Shown here one piece after another: positions 11,179-21,700 of a DNA stretch of 64,000 bases. This DNA comes from Phanerochaete sordida. Lineage: Eukaryota; Basidiomycota; Agaricomycetes; Polyporales; Phanerochaetaceae. The position numbers were made by a program, and so were the translations under genes. The stretch lies in assembly GCA_019973155.2 (NCBI GenBank), contig BPQB01000001.1, positions 372,001 through 436,000 of the forward strand. The letters are read 5' to 3'. The notes below the pieces were generated by a model, which was not told the origin of the DNA, did no database searches, and saw only the letters and a list, made by a program, of their open reading frames with translations. Numbering within the stretch: the stretch's first letter is position 1; every line of letters begins with the position of its first letter.

Positions 11179-11985
11179 ATGGGCAGGCCTCAACGGTCGC
11201 CCCCGAAGATTGACCTGCTGCTCTCCACGTTGGTCTGGCAGAACGCACCTGCGAAGTTTTACGGCGACGAGCCCCATATCGGGAGCTACGATGTGGAAAG
11301 GCAACCCGTCAAGCTCGGCAAGCCTTCCTGGTCCGACGAGCTGCAATCCTTCGTCTTCGCGCCGAAACGCGACGCCTACGCCCTCTCTAGTAGCAAAGAC
11401 ACTGCAGGCTACCTCGGGACATTCCGCAGCGGCGCATGGGGCCAGGGTAGCGGTGCACCACCGCTGCTCTTCCTGCACCGCATCAGCAACCCGCGGCCAT
11501 TCGTCGCGACGCTGCGCGACGAGCACCTGAACGAGTACGAGGCCAACGCGCCACCGTTCTCGTTTCTGGGGCCTTCCGCAGAGAGCCCCACGAAGAGTTT
11601 CCGTGCGGGTGCGCCGCACCTGCAGCTCGACCTGCCGGACCTCGGGTACGTCTTCGACAGCAGCGCGTGGGACACGGACGAAGATCTGTCCGAGCAATCT
11701 TTGGACGAAGATGGCCTGGTCAGTCAGCTTGGATGGAGCAGGCCATGGACGGGTGAAATCACATACCGCGTCGACGTCCCGGGCCAGGAGGCTTCGCTTG
11801 TCTGGGAGAAGGAAGTTTGGGATGAGACAGAAGGATGGGGTATCAGATTAGAGCTGGCACCAGATGGAGCTGCCACAGAAAGAGGCCGCACGAGTGGAAG
11901 GGAAGCATTGTCAGGTCAGGGAGTGCGGGCGGTTTTGTTGGAAGTATATGTGAAGCCTGATTTTCTCGCGTCTGCGAGTTTCTGA
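11179..11985 (+). CDS. Family-A protein, short copy A3
   Basis: Single exon, 268 aa from ATG 11179. This copy lacks the basic Ser/Thr-rich N-terminal tail of A1, A2 and A5, and starts about ten residues before the LLLSTLVWQN block. It keeps PSWSDELQSFVF in place of WSAERGCFVL, LFLHRISNPRPFVA, a PDLGYVF segment where others have EPDLELHQ, an acidic DTDEDLSEQ stretch, GWSRPWTGEI, VWEKEVWDETEGWGIRLEL, and an exact C-terminal signature LEVYVKPDFL ending in Phe. It is the left-arm partner of the decayed copy at 29075-29730, and its 3' half lies in the inverted repeat. The intact frame alongside a dead partner suggests this is the arm under selection. Confidence 0.75.
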   Translation: MGRPQRSPPKIDLLLSTLVWQNAPAKFYGDEPHIGSYDVERQPVKLGKPSWSDELQSFVFAPKRDAYALSSSKDTAGYLGTFRSGAWGQGSGAPPLLFLHRISNPRPFVATLRDEHLNEYEANAPPFSFLGPSAESPTKSFRAGAPHLQLDLPDLGYVFDSSAWDTDEDLSEQSLDEDGLVSQLGWSRPWTGEITYRVDVPGQEASLVWEKEVWDETEGWGIRLELAPDGAATERGRTSGREALSGQGVRAVLLEVYVKPDFLASASF

Positions 11986-13560
11986 CCCACAAAACGAGGT
12001 GCACTTCTATAAAATATCATGTATACTCCAGATCTGACCAAGTAGCCAACTCTTCATGCTTGGACTTGTGGTGGTGAACGACTTCAAAGCGCACAGCGAG
12101 CTTTGGGCTGGCGGAGGGCGCGTCAGACGCCCGGAGAAACGCCGGAGCAACGAGCGCAGCAGCGAACATCCTCCCTCTTCGTCTCCTACCATGACGTCGT
12201 CGCAACGGGACCGTGGGCAACCACGAAGTGCATCGCATGAGGTCACCGTCGGCGTGTACACTCGGATCCGCTCGCTCGTCCGACAATATCAAGCTCTGGG
12301 GTCGCCCACTGACACAGAAAAGACCAGGTGCCCTCAAACTCGAACATGTACGTCGAGCTCTCGTCATAGACCTGATTTCCCTGACGACATGAGCCAGGCC
12401 ACATCTATCGCCTGCCATCCCTGCGCGCAGCTCTCACACCGTTACGCAACCTGAGAACGCCCACCCAGGCCCACGCTGGTCTGCGAACAGCCCTGCAGTC
12501 CAGGCGGCGGTCTACGTCATTACGTGACTCGCCTACTTAAGGACCAGCGCGGGCACCCCGACCCTGTTTGCTGTCCGCCCACGTCGCTGGGGAGATTGAG
12601 GGCACGGACGGCGCCCGCCTCTCGATCGTGCGCGACATGCCTTTCGCGACGCTCACCCCTCCACCCTTCGCACTCGCGCCGACGGTCTAGACGACAATCC
12701 GGTCGATGGGCGGCGCTCTCGCACGGTCGATGAATTGGCATCGGGGATGGGACGCATGGGAAGCTGTGGGGGATAACGTACTGGGGACACCGAAGGTGCG
12801 GTAATCCGATGCACGTCGCACCTCTACGACCGCCTTGTGTGCGCTCATCGACGAGCCAGACCCGCCCCAGACCGGCTGCAATGGGCTCGACGAAGGCGCG
12901 AGGGTGATTGTGCGCCGACACATAACGTACGCCAGTCCCGAGCGCGGAAAGTCAAAAGCCTCCACCGATAGGTCTGCATGCATTCTTCGCCGTCCTGCCC
13001 AGACGGCGTGGCCCGCATGCAGAAGTGTCAGTCGACGCTTTGCTCTCGTGCTTGGCCTCTGGCAGAATACACTCGCGCTGCGGTACGATTCGTGCGTCGT
13101 CTGTCGTCACGGATCGCCCATTGACGGCCCTGTCGCAGGCCGAAGGTCATCGTGCTTCATAGAGCCGGACGCCGCACCGATATCCGGAGACACCTCTCGC
13201 GACGCTGCAAGGCCTCTCGTAACGACGGCCTGGCGCATGGATGGCCCTGTGCGTCGTCTTCGCGTGGCTTCGCGCTCCTGAGGCCCAGAGCCCCCTTGTC
13301 GGCCAATCGCAAGACTTGTGCCCCATCGTTCACGCTCCCTGAGCTTCGTCAGCACACGCCGCCCTCTTCCTCCGCAAGTGTGAGATCGTCTGCGGTCTCG
13401 CCAGAGCCATCGATGCGCCGCCGACAGTCCAGACTACAAGCCAGGCCCTCGACCCCCAGCGGCAACCCCGTCGAGAGCAGTGCCCGTTCTCATGGCCAGG
13501 GCCGCGCCCCTCGCTGCGCAGGCGGCCAATCGCACAAGCATCGCAGCGCGTGCCTCCCAA
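11330..13560. repeat. Inner inverted repeat, left arm
   Basis: The reverse complement of 27540-29740 aligns with this stretch. Similarity begins inside A3 (about 11330), runs through the A3 3' end and flank (roughly 80-85% by eye), rises to about 96% at 12240-12520 and about 98% at 12780-12990 (three differences in some 205 aligned bases), and fades out at about 13480-13560. The frames that are open on the two arms are not the same (small indels shift them), so the conserved part is best read as non-coding. It flanks a loop of about 14 kb. Confidence 0.85.
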
Positions 13561-15092
13561 ACACGGCGCACGCAGAGCAATGGGGACGCTGCGCGCGATC
13601 GCGCGCGGCGACACGCGTCCGCGTCCCTCGATGGGCCCTCCGCACGCAGTGCCCGGCCACCCAGCCCATTCAGTCCGCGCATCTCATCGCCCAGCCGCAT
13701 CGCCCAGGCCCCGCGCTCGTCGCCGCCGCATTTGGCGTGAGCGCACGCTGGCGTGGCCGCGTCCTCGAGGACGCCCCGCGACCGAGGCCCGCGTGGCCGC
13801 CGCAGATCGCACCCCGGCCCCGATTTGGGCAGCCCCCTGCCGCATGGGGACGCCCCTGCGCAAGGAACGCGCGCGCACGTTCGCGCTGATTGCTGCAGAT
13901 TGCTCAGCGGGGACGCAGGAGCGCAGCGGGGTGTGCAGGTGAGTCATGCGTGACCTGCGAAGCGCGATGTGCGCGGAAAAGAGGTCGTGTGCACGCACGA
14001 CGGTACGTGAACAGTTTTCTGGGTGGCAGGCACGCAGTGCGACATTGATTGTTCTGTGCTTCCAGCTAGCCTCGCTGCAGCGAACTTACCGTTTCACTGC
14101 ACGCTTCCCAAACGCTGCGCACGAACTCTCACAGGTACGCCCCATCTGCAAGCGTCATTCCCGCGGCATCCACCTTCGGGAGAAGTAGCAGTGCGGAAGG
14201 TCAGCTTCGAGAAACTGGCCGAGGACGCGATGACGCGTAGGGCCCTCAACGCGAGCGTCCGCCCTCCCGATACCATTCTCCAGCCTCGGTCACAGGCCCC
14301 GCCAGCGTCATCGGGCCCGTCAGCTGGGCGCGCGAGCATCAGCGCACGCCTGATGCGTCCGTGCGTGTATCTCGCTCTATCTCGCCGCATGTCCCCTCTG
14401 CGTGTTCCCCGCACGCGTTCTCCCGCGCGCACGCGCCCTTGCTGTGCAGCCCAGACCGCGCACCCCCCGAGGCCCTCGCAGACCACCATCAACCAGCGCA
14501 CGATTGTGCGGCGGGCGCGGCCCAGCGCAGGCCCCACGCGTGTGCCGCCGAGGCCCCGGGCCCGCCAGCCGCCTCGTGGCTCGCCGCGTCCTGCGCGCAG
14601 GCGTACGCGGGCTCCTCGCTATGCCCGACGCGTGCTGGCCCGCCGCGGCGTGCGGCCTGTCCCCACTGCCCAGACCCGGGCAGCGCGTGCTTCGCGCGCG
14701 GACGCGACAGGGTGCCAGGGTGCCCAGGGTGTCAGTGCCTGGGCCTCCGGCGCGCGACGTCCTGCCTGCTGTTCCGCGGGAAGGCTCCCTGTGGCAGGCG
14801 CATCCAGAACGCGTCGAAGCGCGGCATATCGACATGGGCCGGCCACATAGGCGTGGTGGAGCGGCGCGTCTTCGCCCCGGGGGCAGTCGCGGAGAGGATC
14901 CAGGCCCCGCGCGCCACGATTAGCCTCGGGGCGCGCCACGGGCATCCGCCGGAGGGCCCTGCGCGTCGACGTGCTTCGCCGAGGCAAATCCCGCCGCGAA
15001 CTCAACGTTGCGAGGCGCGCTCGGAAAGTTGGGCTGGGCGAGACAAGGTTGTGTGCACCGGGCCCGGGGCGTGCCCCAGGGTGCGCCCTCTA

Positions 15093-15158
15093 CAGTGCTT
15101 TTCAGCCGAATCTGCAGTCGCCGTGATTTCGACGGCTGTTTGTTCCGTACAAAACATT
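15093..15158 (+). repeat. Left terminal inverted repeat of the MITE
   Basis: Pairs with the reverse complement of 15524-15588, with a handful of mismatches and one or two gaps. Confidence 0.75.
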
Positions 15159-15523
15159 GCCATAAACGGCGCCAGGAGTAGTGACGCTGGTCACAGCGAG
15201 CATGACGGGCAGCAGTCGCAGAATAGAAACACACAGATGATGAGCTATGATGTTGCACAATTCAATCATGCTATCCTCGACGGTTCTGCGGCGACAGCGC
15301 GCGTCTGCGATGCGCAGACCCATCTCTGTGCCACTGGCTCTGTGCTGGGTTTTGGTGCGGGTTTAGGCTGTCAAGAGGGAGGCAAATTGCTGGGCAGCAT
15401 TTTTGATAAGAAGATATGAAGTAGTAATTCACATCCTGGCATACTGCCATGGTATGTTGAGGGTACAAGGCCCTGAGCAGAGTCAGAGGATTTATGCGTG
15501 ACATTGCGGTACCCTTTAAGGTA

Positions 15524-15588
15524 TAAATTTGTACGGAACAAATAGTCGTCGAAATCACGGCGACTGCAGATTCTGATGAAAAGCACTG
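15524..15588 (-). repeat. Right terminal inverted repeat of the MITE
   Basis: Reverse complement of the left terminus. The outermost bases CAGTGCTTTTCA are identical on both sides. Confidence 0.75.
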
Positions 15589-18227
15589 TAAAGCTTGAAC
15601 GCGGAAATGCCTACGTAGCGGCGGGCGACTGTCAGGGCCCCGGAGGCCGCGCCCGTCTGGGCCAGGCCCGCGTCTGCGACTCTATTAGCCACCTGTAGCG
15701 TACCTGCAGCGCGAATAGACGGGGTCGAGATCTGGGAGTCTGCGGTAGAGTTGGCCGCGGGCCACACCCCCGCGCGCGCGTCCGCAGGCCAAATCGGGAG
15801 GCGTAGTGGGGCCCCGCAGAACCGCGTGCGCAAGCGAGCACAGCAGCCGGCGCTGCGGGCGCCCCGCCACGACGGCGCGCGTGATCGGCGCAGCGAGGGC
15901 CCCACGCCGCGCTGGCTGCAGCGCTTCTGCCGCCGCGGCGGACGGTTGCCACGCCGCGAGAACGCGAACAGGTCCCCGGTGCATAGCGACGCGGACACCC
16001 CGTCGGCATGGGCACGCTCCCAGCGCTGCCGCAACGCCCCCCGGCGCCACGCACCCTTCTGTGCGTGCCCGCCCGCCGTCGCCTCGCGCCATCGCACTTA
16101 GGCTGCGCCTCCGCGGAGACGCACGTTGGCCCGTCGGGCGCGCCCCGGACGCTACGCGGCGCGTGCGGCTCAACTCCCGCGCCAGCCGCAGGCGTTCCGC
16201 GGTGGAAGGTACGGGGGCGGCGCGCGCAGCGCAGGCGTGCTTCTCGCCGTGCGCTGCGGCCTTCCTCCGCCTTTTTTTTCGCTGGGGCGCGCACGCCTCG
16301 CTTGGTCCGTGGGGCTGCAATCAGGTCACGGCGCGCTGTGTCGGCCCAGCTGATCTCCGCGCGGACGGGCCAAGACGCGGGCAGCGACGCGTCTGATGGC
16401 GGCGCGCGTGTGCTGCCCGCGCGTGCGTGCGTGCCCCCATCTCCGTCGCGGAGCCCGCTGCACAGCGCTGCCACACCCCAAATCCACGCCCAGGGACACG
16501 GCCCGCCGCTGGCACGGCGGGCACGAGGGGGCACAGAGGCGAGCTTGAGGCGGACGCGCAGCCTGAACCGTCCCGCCCGCCAGCTAAATTGCCATCGGGG
16601 GCGGACACACCTTTCCGCGGCGCGATCGCGCGAAGACGCTTTCTGATGGGATTCTGGCGGGGGCGTGCCTTGCCATTTGTTGCACACAAGCGAGCGCGCG
16701 CGCGCGCGTGCCAATTGTCGGTGCATGGGGCCATGTAGTCAGGGCAGAGTCAGGCGAGAGTCAGTCGTACGTGGAACGCGATGGCACAACAAGGCCGGTG
16801 GCGAAATGAGATACGAGAACAAGACCGCACGCGCGAAACGCAGATGGCAGAGCGGGACGGAAGATCGCGCGAAGCCCGCCACCGCCCCTGCCGCGGGCGC
16901 GCTGCCGCTTCAGATCAGGTGCCCCGCAGTGGGCAGAGTTAAGCTCAGCGTGAAAAGGCCCCGCCGCGCAGCGGTATCTGGCACTCGTGCACTCGGGCGT
17001 GCCGTAAGGCGTGGGGACGCCCCCCAGCACGCTCTGCGCCGTCCGCGGAGCAGGACGCTGAGAGCGAAGGGCGCGGGGGCTTTGGTGTGTCTGCGCGCGC
17101 AGCGGCGGGCTGTGCGTCCGCCAAGGCAGCCAGGCAGGCAGGCTGCCCAGGGTCCTGCGCGAAGCACGGGCGGCGGCTGCACGTTCCCGTGCTTCCCACC
17201 GGTTCCCAGGGCACACCGCTCGCAGCAGCTCACCGCCTTCTTTTTCAATTATGCCCGTGCGGCCGCAGCGATTTCACACAGGCACGCGCGGGTGTGGTGG
17301 GGCGTCGCGGACGCGGGGGGTCGATTACTCGAGTGTACGGTACGGTTACATGCTCTACAGTAGCTACAGCGTCCGCGTCAGATGACTGGGGGTGACGACG
17401 GGGTGGGAGCGGGGGCGGATCGAGGTGCTGTCCGAGGCAGATAGGGTCCCCGGGAAGGCGCAGAAGCGTCGATGCCTCCCGGGACGAATCAGGGGATGTG
17501 TCAAGGGAAGTGATGTGCAGACGGGGGTGTGATAGAGGAAGGGGGTGCGAAGCCAAAGCGGGCTGCCCGCGGGCATGACGAGCGGCGACGATGATGAGCG
17601 GCGCGGACGAAAGGGGTGCAATGCAATCGACGGAGAAAGCTCGTGGTACAGGCGAAAAACGTTCGAAGGCGGCTGCACGAAGCGGAAGGAGAAAATAGAC
17701 CCAAGGAAGAATAACCGCGCAACCAGAGAACCAGAAGACTAAATATACATGGCATGTGAGGCGATTGCAAGAAAAGAAGTGCGTGGGAAGGCAGGAATTG
17801 GAATGAGGCGGGCGATGTGCTGGACGCGAAGACGCTTTTTGCTGTCTGCGGGCGCGGGCGCGGTCCCGGCGCAGCTTTGCAGATAGGAGTCGTCGAAGGC
17901 GGAGGAAGCATCCGCTGCTCGATCGGGCAGAGGCTTGAGCCCACGACCAACAGGGGTGCCGGACGCTCCTGATACGGTCGCCCAGGCGTGCGCGTGATGG
18001 GGGCGCGCAGGACACCTGGTGACTAGGATGCCGATGACGGTGTGGGCGCGTCGAGCGACCGCGCAGGCTATCGGGGCGGGGTGCGATAGAGTGTTGCTAC
18101 TCCGCTTGTGCCCCTGGGGTGACGTGCGGCCTCTGCGATAGAGGTGCAGAAGCGTCGGGAGGCGTCACAAGGTGCGAGGCTTGTGTGCGGCGGCGTGGAG
18201 ACGGGGAGGCGCCGTGGGAAGCAGGGC

Positions 18228-18668
18228 TTAGGTAGCGATGGGACGCGAGCTGCGCGAGGTATGTGTGAGCTGGGTGACGGCGCAGGCGCCAGCGCTGAGC
18301 ACACACCTCTTGCCCTGCGGCGACCCGAGCTTTGCGCCGGCGGCGGCGAGCGAGCCGGACATGTTCGGCGGGTACGTTGCGTAGCGCGTGTTGCCCTGCG
18401 GCTGGCTGGGCGCGCTGCTGAGGACGGCGTGGCCGTTTTTGCGGACGCTGAACTCGTCTCCGTCTATCCACATCTCCTGCGCGCTCCTGGGCGAGGCGGT
18501 CGGCGAGGTCATGAGCTTCTCGAGGAGCGGCGAGCCGATGAGGCGCGGCGGGATGGGGGGCTCCTCGGGGCGGAGGTGGAGGCGGGTGTTGAGGGCAGAG
18601 GCGCGGCGGGGGAGGGCGGGGGGCGCGGGCATGGTGGGCGTCGAGAGGAGCTGCGGGGCAGAGGACAT
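18228..18668 (-). CDS. Possible small hypothetical protein in the GC-rich block
   Basis: Minus-strand frame of 146 aa from ATG 18668-18666 (MSSAPQLL). Unlike its neighbours, this frame has a mixed, protein-like composition: a Pro/Ser-rich first third, then IGSPLLEKLMTSPTASPRS, then a segment with EMWIDGDEFSVRKNGHAV, then a TRYATYPPNM stretch. No known domain. A TATATA on the minus strand lies about 105 bp upstream of the start. The 3' end is uncertain: the last 25 residues look like read-through, and a donor-like GTGTGTGC just after GSPQGKR could begin an intron. It might equally be a chance frame, since the local GC content keeps frames open. Confidence 0.45.
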   Translation of the reverse strand: MSSAPQLLSTPTMPAPPALPRRASALNTRLHLRPEEPPIPPRLIGSPLLEKLMTSPTASPRSAQEMWIDGDEFSVRKNGHAVLSSAPSQPQGNTRYATYPPNMSGSLAAAGAKLGSPQGKRCVLSAGACAVTQLTHTSRSSRPIAT

Positions 18669-18771
18669 GTGCAGCGGCGGTGGTTGATATAGAGGACGGC
18701 GGCGGAGGATGCGGGTCGAAGCGCGGTGTGGTGCGGGACGATGTTGTGGAGCCGGGTGGGCTGGCAAGGGC

Positions 18772-18778
18772 TATATAA
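18772..18778 (-). promoter_or_regulatory. TATA-like element upstream of the 18.2-18.7 kb frame
   Basis: TATATAG on the minus strand, about 105 bp before ATG 18668. It is notable mainly because AT-rich words are rare in this block. Confidence 0.3.
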
Positions 18779-21700
18779 CGAGGCGAGGGTGCATTAGGAG
18801 TGTCCCAATGCGGACAGAAGGCAATCGCGAGATCTGTGCGTTGGCCGATCCTCCCCCGTAGAGCCCGATCCGATCTGGCCCTAAATTCTCCCTGCTCTTT
18901 ACGCCCGCCCATTCAGACGAACGCTCGCACCGCAATCCCAGGAAGCCTGCCCTCCCCGGCCTCAGATCTGCTCGCCCCTTCCGAGAGCTGCTGCGGGCAC
19001 ACTGCGCGCGACAGCCACCCGCCCAGCGAGTCCTTCCCCGGGCGTGCGGTATCACGAGTCAGAAACACCCCCATCGCAGTCTTCGTAAGGACACCGGCTG
19101 ACACGCGCTGACAGTGCCCTTACCGTGGCTGACCGGCGCACCGATCGCAGTCGCAGCGACGCCGAACGCCCGTCGCCCGACGCGCGAGCGCGGCACGAAC
19201 GTTGCTCATGTCAGCAACGTTGGCGGTGCCGCCGGCCCCTCCGGCTCCCCCACCAGCTGTCTGACTGCGATGCCTCCGCGGCCAGTCCTCTTTTTGATCG
19301 CGCCTGAAACGCAGCCCGCCCCGCCAGAGCGCCCGCCGTCGGGCTGGCGCCACAACGCCTACGAGCTCCACCGTCGGGCTCGTGTCCCCCATTGGCTCGT
19401 GGGCTGCCACCTGTGCACCTAACCCTGGCGTCCAGACTCTACACCGCTCTGCGCCCGGGCTTCGTCCGCCCACGCCCGTTTCGGTAGCCGTCGGTTTTAG
19501 GCCAAGGGTGCAGTGGCCACCCGGTGCGACCGTCCCTATCCGGCCGGCGTCTCAGCCTGTCTGTCACATCCGGGGACTGCTGGGAAGTGGCATTGGTAAC
19601 AGCCGCCGCTGATGGCGTGACAGGGAAGGCCTGCGCAAGTCGGCCATGCCGCCTCTCTGCGCCCACGCTCTAGGCTGCTCTTGTACCTGCACCTTGCCAA
19701 CACGTTCTTGTTCTGTGCGCGGTGCGCGCGATAAGGGCGCATGGGGCATTAGAAGGCCTGCGTCGCGAGGGCGCCTTGCCAGATTTCCGGCGAGCTGTCA
19801 CACCGTTCGATGCGCTTGAGACGCAGACGCAGAAGAGAAGGCACACTAAGCGGTGACAGATCCATCAATGGCTCTTGCACTGTATCGGCACTGCACGCGC
19901 GCCCGAGACGCCGCGGGCTGCTGCCACCGAGAGGGATCGAAGCGCATGCTTGGACGCCGCCTTCTCGCGCTCTCGCACGTACGGCACTCTATCGGTGGCT
20001 GCCCGCCTTGTGCCCCATCCAGTCACCGTCGCCACCCCGGTTTATTCTCGCTGCTGCCGAGAGACGTCGAACAGGCGCGGTGCATTCGTATTCTTGTCCC
20101 GCTTTGGGCGCCAGCATTGGGGTTCGCATTAATATTGGGTACCGTTTCTCGCATCCCGACGCCTCGTCGGTATCACGTGATCATGGAGCTGCTGGAATGG
20201 CAGCCCGTAGCCTCATTGTACATATAGTTGCTTCCTCCTACCATTTTCTTTTCCAGCGTCCTCCAAACGCCCCTCGGAATTGCATGTCAAAACGCCGCCA
20301 CCTCTCAAACCAACTAAATCCGGACGAGATGCACCCCTCCAAACAGTGTTCGAACTGGGCAGGTTCACATAATGCCCCGCTACATGCGGTCGCTCGGTTG
20401 ACACGCCAGAAGTGGATCATTTCGCCAACCAGTGTAACCGTTAGGAGAAACCACCTTGTGCAAGTACGAGCATTACCTGAGCATTCTCCGCAGAATCGAC
20501 TGCAGCCGCCGACGCGACGCGGGCTGCTCGCGGTTTCACAGGTCGCCCGCATCTCACGTCCTGCCCGCCCTACCTCATGCATGCGTCATGGCATGCATTG
20601 ATTCTTAAGCTTGCTGGTAACACCGGAGGCTTACTGGACTCAACATCCGGCTTTCTATCCGCTTGGAGTAGCAACGCGCTTACATATGGTCGCCGGCAAC
20701 TATTGCTATCGAGCTCCTTTCCCTGCGCATTGCGCCCGGCGTATTTCGAGCCTTACAGAGCGCGTTTATTACCTCCATCCAAACCCACCAGCACCCTGCT
20801 CCCACGGCGGGCCACAATAAGCATCCCCCTTCGGGACGCGTCAGGTACGCTGCGGGCTCGCCGTCCGAGCAAAGTGCTAACAAAGCCGCTAGGCGCGCGT
20901 CCGCCCGCTGCCCGTGTAGGACCGGTCGCCCGTCTCCTCGGCGGACGACGCCCTTCGGTGTTACGAGCCCTAGCGCCGCGAGTGCCTGGGAGCCGCTGCA
21001 CATCAGCAGCACCCGCAGCGTGCAGCCGCACTGCCGAGACCGCCTCCAGGGCGCCACGACCTCCTGCGAGCCCGTGCGTCCCGAGATCGCGAAACCAGGA
21101 TCACCAACAGCTTTTGCGGCCTTCGCGCGCAGCCCAGACCTGTGCCGCTGCGTCGCTCGTAGCACCCCCGCCCGCGTCTGCAACGCGCACCTGCTTACAC
21201 GGGCGCCTCCCCGCGCGATCAAGCATATGCTCCCAGCTGCCTTCCCCCGACCACCTCGCACCCCCTCCATTCCTGGGCCCGCCGCGCCGTTTCAGTCTCG
21301 CCGCCGCCGCGTTCCTCGCAGAGCTTCGACGACGACGGGCACTCGCCTCGCACGCACTTGCGGGGGCCCGGCGCGCCTGGCTCGTCGTCGCTGGTCTTCG
21401 CTGCCCGTCGGGCCCTGCACGCGCAGGCCGACGTGCGCCGCGCGGTCGAGACCGCGCAGCCAGACGCGGCGCGGCGCCCGCGGGAGTCACGACCACCGCC
21501 CTGGCCCGCGCTGCCCCTGGCCGCGCACGCGCAGCCCGCGATTGCGCGGCGCGCGTGCGGGGCTGTGCCGCGTCGCGTCGCGAACCGCGCGCAGGCGCCC
21601 CCGCGCCGTCTCGACGACGTGTCCGGCGATGATGGCGGCGATGGCGGCGATGGCGCCCGCGGACGACTCAGACGGTGGCAACGGGCGCCCGCGCGGAGGC

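Larger units (their letters stand above)
15093..15588. mobile_element. Non-autonomous mariner-like element (MITE), TA target duplication
   Basis: A 496-bp element bounded by inverted termini of about 65 bp that begin CAGTGCTTTTCA and share the internal blocks AATCTGCAGTCGCCG and GTGATTTCGACG, plus TTGTTCCGTACAA. Both ends are flanked by TA (15091-15092 and 15589-15590), as expected of Tc1/mariner/pogo insertion. The interior is AT-richer than its surroundings and has no transposase frame. The element stands out sharply from the GC-rich block it sits in. I saw no second copy in the window. Confidence 0.8.

Noticed and set aside
12524..13281. Long open frames in the inverted arms (and their near-identical partners at 27.7-28.5 kb) as genes
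   Set aside because: Although two frames are nearly identical between arms, others break by small indels, several frames are open on both strands at once, and the composition is Arg/Ala/Pro noise. A decayed F-box/LRR-like remnant is possible for 12.3-12.9 kb, but too weak to call.
15102..15558. Frames inside the MITE as a transposase
   Set aside because: Under 100 codons, no DDE/D motif or helix-turn-helix; the element is non-autonomous.
15632..16726. 364-codon minus-strand frame in the GC island
   Set aside because: Overlapping frames of similar length are open on the other strand; no family-like order of residues; explained by lack of AT-rich stop codons.
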